Below, one piece after another: positions 28,605-39,465 of a stretch of DNA of 64,000 nucleotides (within the stretch, counting starts at the first letter, position 1; every line of letters starts with the position of its first letter). The stretch covers positions 8,804,001-8,868,000 of the forward strand of contig NC_062996.1 of the NCBI RefSeq assembly GCF_023078275.1, read 5' to 3'. A model generated the notes under the pieces. That model was not told the origin of the DNA, ran no database searches, and saw only the letters and a program-made list of their open reading frames with translations. Both the position numbers and the translations under genes were made by a program. This DNA is from Leguminivora glycinivorella. Taxonomy: Eukaryota > Arthropoda > Insecta > Lepidoptera > Tortricidae.

Positions 28605-29352
28605 GTTTACAAAATTAAACTAACGGTTTGTTAACCAAGGAAATCTCGTATATTTAAAATTCCGCTTGCGTCAAATGACAGACCGTAATTTTGTATGCAG
28701 TAAGTACCGTCAGCAAACTCAATTATTATTAGCAACTACCGCTACTAACGACCTCTGGCTTTCCACGGTTCTATAGAAAGTACAAAAAATATAGTAAGTA
28801 CCTATGTAATTCATTAAATAATTTGATTCTTAATTTTCCAAACGTTATTTGATTCCATTTAAACAGTCGGGACAGTCAGGACAGACAAACATCATACAAA
28901 AACCTTTTAGACTTAAAACTAGATGACGCTGTTTCGCAGCCTCGAAGTGGCCAAAATCATATTTTCCCAAAATATTTTTGTGTGTTTTTGTTTTTTCTGA
29001 GAACAAATGACATGCTTTTTTATTTTAATATCCTGATAGAAAAATGGAATCATCATCAGTGTAGTTATATTTAATAGATGGCGCTAAAAAATGGAGGTAC
29101 GATTCTTAGTATGAAGATTGTAAATCCTATATAAATAATCCTTGATTTAAAATAATTAACACAATTTGAACTCATAATTTTAGAATTAAACAGGACTTCA
29201 TCGCGTACACTAAGCGATATTTTTATACAAAACTGAACTAAAACCTTGTTAGAAACTAAAAACGAAATAGCTACCAATTACAATTCTGCTTGCGCTAAAC
29301 GGCTGCTAACCGTACCGCCTTTGAATGCAGTACCGTCAGCAAACTCAATTAC
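28605..29352. repeat. Diverged direct repeat pair
   Basis: 28660-28725 (TTCCGCTTGCGTCAAATG ... TACCGTCAGCAAACTCAATT) recurs diverged at 29283-29351. The sequence between is AT-rich and unrecognised. Both pieces end at the same phrase, so they may be two ends of an old duplication. Confidence 0.5.
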
Positions 29353-29377
29353 ACGACCAAAGCTTTTCACAATTTCA

Positions 29378-29478
29378 TGTGACACTGTTTGAGTTGCAGG
29401 CGTCCATAGGTTACGGTGACCGCTTTACATCAGGCGGGCCGTATGCTTGTTTGCCACCGACGTAGTATAAAAAAAAAA
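29378..29478 (+). mobile_element. LINE 3' tail
   Basis: TTGAGTTGCAGGCGTCCATA, GGCGGGCCGTATGCTTG, TTTGCCACCGACGTAGTATA plus A-run. Confidence 0.65.
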
Positions 29479-29802
29479 AACAATATCGCTCCTGGTGAAA
29501 TTAGCTAACCACAGTCCTAATATTTTTTACAAATTACCTAGAGTTAAACGAAAATCATTTTTGAAAGATGTAAAGTTACATTAGTATTTTTTTTTTCGAT
29601 TTTAGTGGTAGTGGAAGACTGAATGAAGGCTTAAGCAGTAGTAGGGAAAGGAAATTAAAAAAAAAACATACATCCAATTACCCATACATTAAAATCTGTT
29701 TGACCCATACTTACAATCACGCCTGTACCCCATAAAGAGGTAAATATACAAATCATTTTATCTTAGTATTTAGGGTTCTCAAAGATCGGTAACGCATAAG
29801 TG
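29479..29802. other. No gene; tiny Rep-C scrap
   Basis: 29708-29742 holds CAATCACGCCTGTACCCCAT, the 3' end of Rep-C. The rest is AT-rich. Confidence 0.45.
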
Positions 29803-30124
29803 GGCCATTTTTTTTTCAAAGTTGTCCAGTGTTCACCCCACTTTTTTTGTAACATGGGTATTTTTAACGCGATTCATACTTAGAATCGAGAGCTCTTTCG
29901 ATCCCGATAGGAGAAAAAAAAATTCCCAAGATTTCCATACATTTTTTAGAACCTTCCATTCCGTTACTGCCATACAAAATGTATGAAAAAGTGGTAACGG
30001 AATGGGAAAAAAACCTTGGGACACTTTTTTTCTCCTATTAGGATTGAAAGAGCTCGCGATTCTGAGTGGAAAACACATAAAAATTTACAAATCTAAAAAA
30101 AGTGGGGTGGACAACTTTTGGGCC
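29803..30124. mobile_element. MITE with GGCCATTTTTTT ends, second copy
   Basis: 322 bp, interior palindromic around TTACTGCCATACAAAATG. It carries TAGAATCGAGAGCTC and GAGCTCGCGATTCTGAG as mirrored cores. Interior orientation is opposite to the copy at 2209. Confidence 0.65.
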
Positions 30125-30134
30125 AAGTGGCTCC

Positions 30135-30192
30135 CCTGATGTTGCTTTATGTCCATAGGCAGCGATGACTGCTTCCCATCAGGCGGCTACCA
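30135..30192 (+). mobile_element. LINE tail scrap
   Basis: GTCCATAGGCAGCGATGACT, GCTTCCCATCAGGCGGC. Confidence 0.45.
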
Positions 30193-30203
30193 TACCATAC
30201 CAC

Positions 30204-30555
30204 ACCACGCTCAGAGTAGGGTTCCGTAGTTTCCCGTATTTTTTTCAAAAACTGTTCAACTTATCAAGTTCAAAATAATTTTCCTAGAAAGTCTTTATAA
30301 AGTTTTACTTTTGTGATTTTTTCATATTTTTTAAACTTATGGTTCTAAAGTTAGAGGGATTTTGTTAATAAATAAAAATTTTACGTATAGGGGGGGTACC
30401 CTAATAAAACAATTTTTCCACTTTTTATTTTACCTCTTTGTCGGCGTGATTGATATACATATTGGTACCAAATTTCAGCTTTCTAGTGCTAACGGTTACT
30501 GAGATTATCCGCGGACGGACGGACAGACATGGCGAAACTATAAGGGTTCCTAGTT
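30204..30555 (-). mobile_element. Rep-F, internally deleted copy
   Basis: From CACGCTCAGAGTAGGGTTCC to GGCGAAACTATAAGGGTTCC on the plus strand. It lacks about 200 bp of the middle found at 7311. Confidence 0.7.
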
Positions 30556-30776
30556 CTAGTGTAGTCTCGCACTAGATGGACCACACCTTTTTTCATCGTT
30601 TAAATGCGGTAAAATATGTTCAGCGTCGGGTTCTACTATTTTCTTACTTATTTCTGAAAGCAGAGTATATTAGTAGCAACGGGAATAGGGATATAAAACT
30701 CATTATAAGACTTTCCTCCTGTTTGCTTCGTAGAGATTAAAGATTCTCTGAAAACAGGTAATCTTCTAACTACTGC

Positions 30777-31925
30777 GGGGTATAAAGTATGAATTTTCTA
30801 AGATGAACGTTTCGCTTTTGCCGTAATCTATTAAACAAAGGCCTTTGTTTCTATTCACTGCGGCTAGCTCCCGTTTCCACAGCACGTGCTAAAGTCTCAG
30901 TGTAGTTAAAAAGCAACTATCATGATAGCAATAAGGTTCAAATTTATTAAACAGTTTGCGTATGCAGGTAACTTTTTTGAAGATGACAAAACGTGTTCTC
31001 TCCGAAAGGGCTTTTTATTGATTTGAACCTTATTACTATCATGATAGTTGCTTTTTAACTACACTGAGACTATAGCACGTGCCGTTTAAACGGGAGCTAG
31101 CCACGTCATGCTCCACGGCAGCGCCACCTTAGCTTTGATGAACATAAACATATGGGAAAATATCTATATAAAGTCTATAAAATTCTAGACTAGTTAAAAA
31201 AATATCTATGTTTCTAGTTTCGTCGTGAGCTCTTATACATTGTGGCGCTGCTGTAGAGCATACTCCACAGCAGCGCCACCATAAAATATCAATTACTGCA
31301 TATGGTACAGGCACGTATATGGCTTCAAATAATTCTATAACAATTCTATATTGGCCTAGCTTACAAAATCCCTACTTTTATTTTGCATGTAGGAAAATAC
31401 GATGCCACAAATCTTTGATAACAAATAATTATCGCAGCGCCGTAATAAATAATCAAGGCAAACACACTAACAATTTTGCCGAGATTTTCAATAAGGCGTT
31501 GCGATAATTATTTCTTACAAAAGGTTTGTGGCATCGTATTTTCCTAAATGCAAAATAAAAGTAGGGATTTCGTAAGCAAGGTCAATATAGAATTGTTATA
31601 GAATTATTTGAAGCCATATACGTGCCTGTACCATATGCAGTAATTGATATTTTATGGTGGCGCTGCTGTGGAGTATGCTCTACAGCAGCGCCACAATGTA
31701 TAAGAGCTCACGACGAAACTAGAAACATAGATATTTTTTTAACTAGTCTAGAATTTTATAGACTTTATATAGATATTTTTCCATATTATGTTTATGTTCA
31801 TCAAAGCTAAGGTGGCGCTGCCGTGGAGCATAACGTAGCTAGCCGCCAACAATAGACACAAAGGCCTTTGTTTAACAGATTACGGCAAAAGCGAAAAGTT
31901 CATCTCAGAAAATTCATACTATACC
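30777..31925. mobile_element. ~1.15-kb palindrome (giant foldback)
   Basis: Left arm 30777-31442 (minus a 227-bp insertion) and right arm 31495-31925 are close reverse complements, with a loop of about 50 bp. Inner arms share the same 61-62 codon frame on opposite strands (31129-31314 minus and 31622-31810 plus) with one residue inserted, showing very few changes. Each arm also holds a smaller hairpin GTGGCGCTGCTGT/ACAGCAGCGCCAC (31242-31279, 31657-31695). No TSD or transposase seen. A transcript would give a duplex of over 400 bp. Confidence 0.85.
30869..31095. mobile_element. Foldback MITE nested in the palindrome's left arm
   Basis: 227 bp with arms of about 80 bp (TCCCGTTT, GCACGTGCTA, AGTCTCAGTGTAGTTAAAAA, ACTATCATGATAG). 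GCTAGC flanks both sides (30863-30868, 31096-31101). The opposite arm at about 31838 has a single GCTAGC without the insertion, giving the empty site directly. Confidence 0.85.
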
Positions 31926-31977
31926 ACGAGTTTCATATTAAAATATACGCTAACATCTGCTTAATGTATTTCGCTTT

Positions 31978-32330
31978 GACGACCGGTCTGGCCTAGTCGG
32001 TAGTGACTCTGCCTACTAAGTCGCGACCCTGGGTTCGAATCCCGGTCATCATCCTCCTTGCGTTATCCCGGCATTAGCCACGGCTCATGGGAGCCTGGGA
32101 TCCGCTTTGACAACTAATCTCAACTAGGCACTAGTTTTTACGAAAGCGACTGCCATCTGACCTTCCAACCCGAAGGGTAACTAGAATCCCGGTAAGGGCA
32201 TTTATTTGTGTGACAAGCACATATATTTGTTCCTGAGTCATGGATGTTTTCTATGTATTTAATTATATCTATATAATATATCGTTGTCTGAGTGCCCACA
32301 ACACAAGCCTTTTTGAGCTTACCGTGGGGC
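31978..32330 (+). mobile_element. SINE-B split by a SINE-A fragment
   Basis: Head GACCGGTCTGGCCTAGTCGG and B box at 31978-32046, body resuming at 32184 (TAAGGGCATTTATTTGTGTG ... CACAACACAAGCC). The interruption lies just behind the B box. Confidence 0.85.
32047..32183 (-). mobile_element. SINE-A 3' fragment nested in SINE-B
   Basis: 137 bp: CATCATCCTCCTTGCG to CCGAAGGGTAACTA. GAATCCCGGT is present at 32037-32046 and 32184-32193, a 10-bp target duplication as made by LINE machinery. The fragment is 5'-truncated. Confidence 0.9.
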
Positions 32331-33262
32331 CAGAGATTATGAATTTGGAACATACGTTCGTTTATTTGCTCAGATTCATAATGAAACCTATTCAATAATC
32401 ACGACATTAATTAAAATGTGGCGCTCCCACTACTAAGTGGTGCGGGTACAGTTCTGTTGGCTTCAGTCCATGTATATATGGATATTCAATACTGTAATTA
32501 ATACAGAAATGAAATGAAATTGAAATGAAATTTCTTTCTTTATTGCCACAGAAACGAATTAACAAATTAGCAAGTAGGTACAAAAAAAAACTTAACTAAA
32601 TACTAAATTAAATCCAAGTACTAAATTTAGACTAAAGTTTAGTCTTGGTTTCTTATATAATTATGTAAATATGTTAAAAAACTAATTTAATGTAGCTATT
32701 ATTATATCTTATATTGAACAAAAATGTGGCAAATGGTTTTGGCGTCAGCATGATGCTGAGAATGCCAGCCCACATGGGTAACACTTCAGCGCTGTTTTCA
32801 GCCAAAACCACATTCCCTTCGCACCTCCACAGTTAAATTTACATACAGAACCGCTTATATAGTAAACAAAGAGTAAATAAAAATAAACAAACATTAAAAT
32901 ATAGCACTTTTAGCACACAGAAAAAAAAAATTTTTGCAACTCCAGTAGCTATTTTAGTTCCTTAGGTTCGCCACTTCAGCTTGTTAATAGACACAGCTTG
33001 TTAATAGCTACAGATAATAGCATCAATATCTCTGTACGCATTGTAACCCAGATGGTCTTGTCGTTAATGTAATTGTGTTGAAAGCAGAACGCTACATAGG
33101 TACAGCATATTTATTATGTGACTTGTACCAGGTGGGACTCAGTAAATCTGTGTAAAAATTCCCTACATTTATATGACACAATTACCGTTAAATTTTTCAC
33201 GTTTACCCATTTTTCTGTACTATATTTTTAAAGTTTACTAAAACTGCGAGCACAATTTAAAT
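32331..33262. other. No gene; retroelement UTR scrap
   Basis: 32636-32680 (TTTAGTCTTGGTTTCTTATA, TAATTATGTAAATATGTT) resembles the 3' UTR of the retroelement fragments at 50000 and 60220. CAGCTTGTTAATAG is duplicated at about 32977 and 32995. The remainder is AT-rich. Confidence 0.4.
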
Positions 33263-33620
33263 CAGGGACCGGCCCGCTATCCCTTATACGGGGTTTTGTA
33301 TGGGTATTTCGTTAGGCTTAACTTACCCTACCCTTTTGACGCTATACCCTTTCATTTTGCTTTTAAAGCCCTAACGAAAGCGCTTACCTAAAATAGCCCA
33401 ATACCCTTTCAAAACCCTTATCATCGGCTCAGCCTAACGCCATAAGGGTGAGCCTTATATTGGGTTTTATTTGCTTTCCCTTATAGAGCATATCGTGCGA
33501 GTTTAAATCATGTACCTCGCTCATAAAGCACACATTACTCCGAACGAAATAACATACGATCGTTACCTACGGCGGCACTGTGTGTGATATTTGCGCGTTT
33601 CTGTTTGATGGAAACGGCTG
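33263..33620. other. Left subterminal region of the hAT-like element
   Basis: Repeated short motifs: CCCTTATACGG, GCTTAACTTACCCTACCC, TATACCCTTTC, AATACCCTTTC, AACCCTTATC, CATAAGGGTGAGCC. They occur in both orientations within 230 bp. The right end has the same vocabulary. Confidence 0.5.
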
Positions 33621-33677
33621 TAGATAAAATAAGGTTCAATTTTCAATACCAAATAAATACCAACTAAATACTTATAG

Positions 33678-35360
33678 TTATGATAGGCAAACGCTATTTT
33701 CGTCATCGGACTTGTCTAGATGAGTACTCGAGTGAGCAGTACCCGAATTCCAGCTGATGCTGAACCCTGGCTGCACCTAGGGGAACTCGGGTTTAGTGTA
33801 ACACAGGCAAACGCTGTTTTCGTCATCGGACTTTTCTTGATGAGTACTCGAGTGAGCAGTACCCAAAGTCCAGCTGATGCTGAACCCTGGCTGCACCTAT
33901 GGGAACTCAGGTTTAGTGTAACACAGGCAAACGCTGTTTTCGTCATCGGACTTGTCTTGATGAGTACTCGAGTAAGCAGTACCCGAAGTCCAGTTGATGC
34001 TGAACCCTGGCTGCACCTAGGGGAACTCGGGTTTAGTGTAACACAGGCAAACGTTGTTTTCGTCATCGGACTTGTCTTGATGAGTACTCGAGTGAGCAGT
34101 ACCCGAATTCCAGCTGATGCTGAACCCTGGCTGCACCTAGGGGAACTCGGGTTTAGTGTAACCCAGGCAAACGCTGTTTTCGTCATCGGACTTCTCTTGA
34201 TGAGTACTCGAGTGAGCAGTACCCAAAGTCCAGCTGATGCTGAACCCTGGCTGCACCTATGGGAACTCGGGTTTAGTGTAACCCAGCCAAACGCTGTTTT
34301 CGTCATCGGACTTGTCTTGATGAGTAATCGAGTGAGCAGTACCCAAAGTCCAGCTAATGCTGAACCCTGGCTGCACCTAGGGGAACTCGGGTTTAGTGTA
34401 ACACAGGCAAACGCTGTTTTCGTCATCGGACTTGTCTTGATGAGTACTCGAGTAAGCAGTACCCGAAGTCCAGTTGATGCTGAACCCTGGCTGCACCTAG
34501 GGGAACTCGGGTTTAGTGTAACCCAGGCAAACGCTGTTTTCGTCATCGGACTTGTCTTGATGAGTACTCGAGTGAGCAGTACCCAAAGTCCAACTGATGC
34601 TGAACCCTGGCTGCACCTAGGGGAACTCGGGTTTAGTGTAACACAGGCAAACGCTGTTTTCGTCATCGGACTTGTCTTGATGAGTACTCGAGTGAGCAGT
34701 ACCCAAAGTCCAACTGATGCTGAACCCTGGCTGCACCTAGGGGAACTCGGGTTTAGTGTAACCCAGGCAAACGCTGTTTTCGTCATCGGACTTGTCTTGA
34801 TGAGTACTCGAGTGAGCAGTACCCAAAGTCCAGCTGATGCTGAACCCTGGCTGCACCTAGGGGAACTCGGGTTTAGTGTAACACAGGCAAACGCTGTTTT
34901 CGTCATCGGACTTGTCTTGATGAGTACTTGAGTGAGCAGTACCCGAATTCCAGCTGATGCTGAACCCTGGCTGCACCTAGAGGAACTCGGGTTTAGTGTA
35001 ACCCAGGCAAACGCTGTTTTCGTCATCGGACTTCTCTTGATGAGTACTCGAGTGAGCAGTACCCAAAGTCCAGCTGATGCTGAACCCTGGCTGCACCTAG
35101 GGGAACTCGGGTTTAGTATAACACAGGCAAACGCTGTTTTCGTCATCGGACTTGTCTTGATGGTTACTCGAGTGAGCGTATCCGAAGTCCAGTTGATGCT
35201 CAACCCTGGCTGCATCTAGGGGAACTCGGGTTTAGTGTAACCCAGGCAAACGCTGTTTCCGTCATCGGACTTGTCTTGACGAGGACTTGGGTGCGCAGTA
35301 GCCAAGACAGCGCTGTAGCTGAGCCCTGGTGGTACCTAGGGCAACTCTGGTTTCAGTGTA
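33678..35360 (+). repeat. 120-bp minisatellite array 1 (about 14 units)
   Basis: TGAGTACTCGAGTGAGCAGT starts units every 120 bp from 33721 to 35041, the last two units being diverged. Units are nearly identical, with alternating variants such as CCCGAATTCC versus CCCAAAGTCC. Open frames of 499 (minus) and 403 (plus) codons coexist because the unit is stop-free and divisible by three. The edge unit (35280-35360) matches the edge unit of array 2 in reverse. Confidence 0.95.
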
Positions 35361-35845
35361 TTATAATATAGAAATATTTCTTTCAATGTCAAGTTAGGCA
35401 TAAAAACATAATATTAACTAAACAAAAATCCTACCAGAAGTGAAAATTAACATCAAGTAGTTTACAGTACAAATTTATTAATTTGCCATACATGAAACAC
35501 TTTATTTATGTATAAAAAAAATACGTATGTATATCTATTTGAATATCAAAATTAAGTACAGTCGATTTCACTAATAGTAACACAGGGAATAAAAATAATA
35601 CTGGAGTTCCTAGCGTCCATAGACTGCGGTAACTACTTACTATCAGACGGGCTGTATGCTTGATTGCCACCAGAAAAGTATTTCTGTTTCAAACGATCTT
35701 TATAGAATTCACAACAATCAACAGAAATAGTTTGACAGATTCTATGGTACTACTCAACTCAACCAAGTGCCAGTCATAAAGACAAGTCTAAGATTTATCA
35801 CACGAAAAATACTATGAACAGAAAACAGCGTTTATTTATATTGCA
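35361..35845. other. Spacer between mirrored arrays, with LINE tail scrap
   Basis: AT-rich loop of about 485 bp. 35603-35672 holds GTTCCTAGCGTCCATAGACT and GACGGGCTGTATGCTTG, a diverged LINE tail of the 29378 family. Confidence 0.55.
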
Positions 35846-37273
35846 CCGAACCTGAGTTCCCCTAGGTACCACCAGGTCTCAGCTACAGCGCTGGCTTGGG
35901 TACTGCGCACCCAAGTCCTCATTAAGGCAGGGCCTATAACGAAAACCGGGTTTGTCTATGTTGCACCAAACCTATGTTCCCCTAGGTACAGCAAGGGTTC
36001 AACATCAGCTTTACCAGTACTCATCAAGACAAGTCCGATTACGAAAACAGCGTTTGCCTATGTTGCACGAAACCCGAGTTCCCTTAGGAATAGCCAGGGT
36101 TCGGCATCAGCTCTACCTTGGTTACTGCTCACTCAAGTACTCATCAAGACAAGTCCGATGACGAAAATAGCGTTTGCGTATGTTGCACGAAACCCGAGTT
36201 CCCCTAGGAATAGTCAGGGTTCAGCATCAGCTCTACCTTGGTTACTGCTCACACAAGTACTCATCAAAACAAGTCCGATTACGAAAACAGCGTTTGCCTA
36301 TGTTGCACGAAACCCGAGTTCCCTTAGGAATAGCCAGGGTTCGGCATCAGCTCTACCTTGGTTACTGCTCACTCAAGTACTCATCAAGACAAGTCCGATG
36401 ACGAAAATAGCGTTTGCGTATGTTGCACGAAACCCGAGTTCCCCTATGAATAGCCAGGGTTCAGCATCAGCTCTATCTTGTTTACTGCTCACACAAATAC
36501 TCATCAAGACAAGTCCGATGACGAAAACAGCGCTTGCCTATGTTACTCCAAACCCGCGTTCCCCTGGGAAAAGCCAGGGTTCAGCATTAGCTCTACCTTG
36601 GTTACTGCTCATTCAAGTATTCATCAAGACAAGTCCGATGACGAAAACAGCGTTTGACTATGTTGCACGAAACCCGAGTTCCCTTAGGAATAGCCAGGGT
36701 TCAGCATCAGCTCTATATTGGTTACTGCTCACTCAAGTACTCATCAAGACAAGTCCGATGACGAAAACAGCGTTTGCGTATGTTGCACGAAACCCGAGTT
36801 CCCCTATGAATAGCCAGGGTTCAGAATCAGCTCTATCTTGGTTACTGCTCACACAAATACTCATCAAGACAAGTCCGATGAGGAAAACAGCGCTTGCCTA
36901 TGTTACTCCAAACCCGCGTTCCGCTGGAAAAAGCCAGGGTTCAGCATCAGCTCTACCTTGGTTACTGCTCACTCAAGTACTCATCAATACAAGTCCGATG
37001 ACGAAAACAGCGTTTGCCTATGTTGCACAAAACCCGAGTTCCCCTAGGAGTAGCCAGGGTTCAGCATCAGCTCTACCTTGGTTACTGCTTCAACAAGTAC
37101 TCATCAATACAAGTCCGATGACGAAAACAGCGTTCCCTATGTTACTCCAAACCCGCGTTCCCCTGGAAAAAGCCAGGGTTCAGCATCAGCTCTACCTTGG
37201 CTACTGCTCACACAAGTACTCATCAAGACAAGTACTCATCAAGACAAGTCCGATGACGAAAACGGCTTGTTTT
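35846..37273 (-). repeat. 120-bp minisatellite array 2, inverted relative to array 1
   Basis: Units begin CATCAAGACAAGTCCGATG every 120 bp (36025 to 37105 and beyond). The reverse complement of an array-1 unit aligns over the full 120 bp with about 11 differences by eye. Array 2 units are more diverged from each other than those in array 1. The first unit (35846-35935) mirrors the last unit of array 1. The 376-codon frame (36158-37288) is a by-product. Confidence 0.95.
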
Positions 37274-37302
37274 TATGTTGGCAATTAACGTTTTCAACGA
37301 GT

Positions 37303-37465
37303 AATGTAGTAGTAGTAGTAGTAATACACTTTATTGTACAAAGATAAGAACACACACAGTAAAGAAAAAAAGAACACACACATCATTTGTACAAAGGCGA
37401 ACTTATCCCATTAAGGGATTTCTTCCAGTTAACCTTAGAGCAGTTAAAGGAGAATTGGAGATGGT
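37303..37465 (-). mobile_element. LINE 3' tail with (AGT)n
   Basis: GTAGTAGTAGTAGTAGTAAT then ACACTTTATTGTACAAAG, GGCGAACTTATCCCATTAAG, TTCTTCCAGTTAACCTTAGA. It resembles tails at 46376 and 60632, which use CAATA instead of AGT. Confidence 0.6.
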
Positions 37466-37540
37466 AGACGTTCCTAAGCTAAACCTATACCTAACCTACA
37501 AACTACAGCAATATAGACGTTACTAGTTTTTTAAAGGTGC

Positions 37541-37560
37541 GCGGGGCCCGAGGGCCCCGC
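37541..37560. repeat. Perfect 9-bp GC palindrome
   Basis: GCGGGGCCCGAGGGCCCCGC: arms GCGGGGCCC/GGGCCCCGC around GA, at the edge of the GC-rich block. Confidence 0.9.
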
Positions 37561-39445
37561 GGTGTTCTTTTTTGTTTTTGTGCTTTTTGTTTTATTGCTT
37601 TTGCTTTTGCTTTTTGTTTTTGAGCTATACTTTTTTGTTTTTTTGCTTTGCTTGTTTGATTTATTGCTTTACTTGTTTGCTTTCTTGCTTTAGCCTTTGC
37701 GTGCTTGGGAGCACTCTCTGCCCGCAGCTCGGCCTGCGGCCTCGCGTGCTTGGGAGCCTGTCAGACACGCTCCGGGCCTTCGGCCCTCCGCGTAGTTACT
37801 GTGGGGGTTGTAGGGAAGTTGGAGGTTACACACGACCCAATAGTAAAAGTGTCTTAGAGAAGCGAAACGACGGGCCGGAGGCCAACTCCAACTTCCCGGA
37901 CCGCCGGCGAGCCGATCAGGGACGCTCCGGGCCTTCGGCCCTACGCGGAGCTCGGCCTTCGGCCTTCGCTCGGTTTCGAAGCTCCGCGTCGGGCCTTCGG
38001 CCCGCCGCTTCGCTTGTTAAGATACTTTTTGTTATTGTTATGCTTGGGAGCACAGTCTGTACGCAGCTCGGCCTGCGCCCTTCGCGTGCTTGGGAGCACT
38101 CGGCCCGCAGCTCGGCCTGCGGCCTTCGCGTGCTTGGGAGCACTCTGCCCGCAGCTCGGCCTGCGGCCTTCGCGTGCTTGGGAGTCTCTCAGACACGCTC
38201 CGGGCCTTCGGCCCTCCGCGTAGTTACTGTGGGGGTTGTAGGGAAGATGGAGCTTAAACACGACCCAATAGTAAAAGTGTCTTGAGAAGCTCACGACTGG
38301 CCTGCGGCCTGCGGCCTCCGGCCCGTCGTTTCGCTTCTCTAAGACACTTTTAGCTTGTGTTTAAGCTCCAAATTCCCGGTCCGCCGGCGAGTCGATCAGG
38401 AACGCTCCGGGCCTTCGGCCCTACGCGGAGCTCGGCCTTCGGCCTTAGCTGGGTTTCGAAGCTCCGCGTCGGGCCTTCGGCCCGCCGCTTCGCTTGTTAA
38501 GATACTTTTTGTTATTGTTTTGCTTGGGAGCACAGTCTGTACGCAGCTCGGCCTGCGGCCTTCGCGTGCTTGGGAGCACTCTGCCCGCAGCTCGGCCTAC
38601 GGCCTTCGCGTGCTTGGGAGCCTCTCAGACACGCTCCGGGCCTTCGGCCCTACGCGGAGCTCGGCCTTCGGCCTTCGCTGGGTTTCGAAGCTCCGCGTCG
38701 GGCCTTCGGCCCGCCGCTTCGCTTGTTAAGATACTTTTTGTTATTGTTTTGCTTGGGAGCACAGTCTGTACGCAGCTCGGCCTGCGGCCTTCGCGTGCTT
38801 GGGAGCACTCTGCCCGCAGCTCGGCCTACGGCCTTCGCGTGCTTGGGAGCCTCTCAGACACGCTCCGGGCCTTCGGCCCTCCGCGTAGTTACTGTGGGGG
38901 TTGTAGGGAAGATGGAGCTTAAACACGACCCAATAGTAAAAGTGTCTTGAGAAGCTCACGACTGGCCTGCGGCCTGCGGCCTCCGGCCCGTCGTTTCGCT
39001 TCTCTAAGACACTTTTACTATTGGGTCGTGTTTAAGCTCCAACTTCCCGGTCCGCCGGCGAGCCGATCCTTCGGCCTTCGCTGGGTTTCGAAGCTCCGCG
39101 TCGGGCCTTTGGCCCGCCGCTTCGCTTATTTAGATACTTTTTGTTATTGTTTTCTTGGGAGCACAGTCTGCACGCAGCTCGGCCTGCGGCCTTCGCGTGC
39201 TTGGGAGCACTCTGCCCGCAGCTCGGCCTGCGGCCTTCGCGTACTTGGGAGCCTGTCAGACACGCTCCGGGCCTTCGGCCCTCCGCGTAGTTACTGTGGG
39301 GATTGCAGGATTTGTAGGGAAGTTGGACCTCCGGCCTGCGGCCTCCGGCCCGCCGCGTCGCTTTTTAGACACTTTTACTTATATTTTCTTGCTTGGGAGC
39401 ACTGTCTGTACGCAGCTCGGAACTTGGACCGGAGCAATGACCGTC
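37561..39445 (+). repeat. GC-rich duplicated block array dense in short palindromes
   Basis: Starts with a CTTTTG-type pyrimidine tract, then repeated modules: CTTGGGAGCAC, GCAGCTCGGCCTGCGGCC, TTCGCGTGCTTGGGAGC, CAGACACGCTCCGGGCC, GTAGTTACTGTGGGGG. GGGCCTTCGGCCC and GGCCTGCGGCC palindromes recur dozens of times. Larger modules repeat at about 38047, 38526, 38756 and 39148, so the block grew by nested duplications. Overlapping frames rich in R, A, P and G are present in several phases and on both strands, arguing against coding. GC content is far above the surroundings. Confidence 0.85.
38914..39040. repeat. Hairpin with 35-bp perfect arms
   Basis: 38914-38948 (GGAGCTTAAACACGACCC ... AGTGTCTT) is exactly mirrored at 39006-39040. 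The enclosed GC-rich segment contains GAGAAGC/GCTTCTC. A less perfect version is at about 38250-38370. Confidence 0.85.
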
Positions 39446-39465
39446 GGGCTGTAGAACGCTCCCTC

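Noticed and set aside
31129..31810. Duplicated 61-62 codon ORF pair
   Set aside because: The two copies are the arms of the palindrome; the frame spans the internal hairpin and has no known family.
33716..35215. 499-codon minus-strand frame and overlapping 403-codon plus-strand frame
   Set aside because: Both arise because the 120-bp unit is divisible by three and lacks stops in several frames; long frames on both strands of a minisatellite are not evidence for a protein.
36158..37288. 376-codon frame in array 2
   Set aside because: Same cause as in array 1; no start context, splice sites or homology visible.
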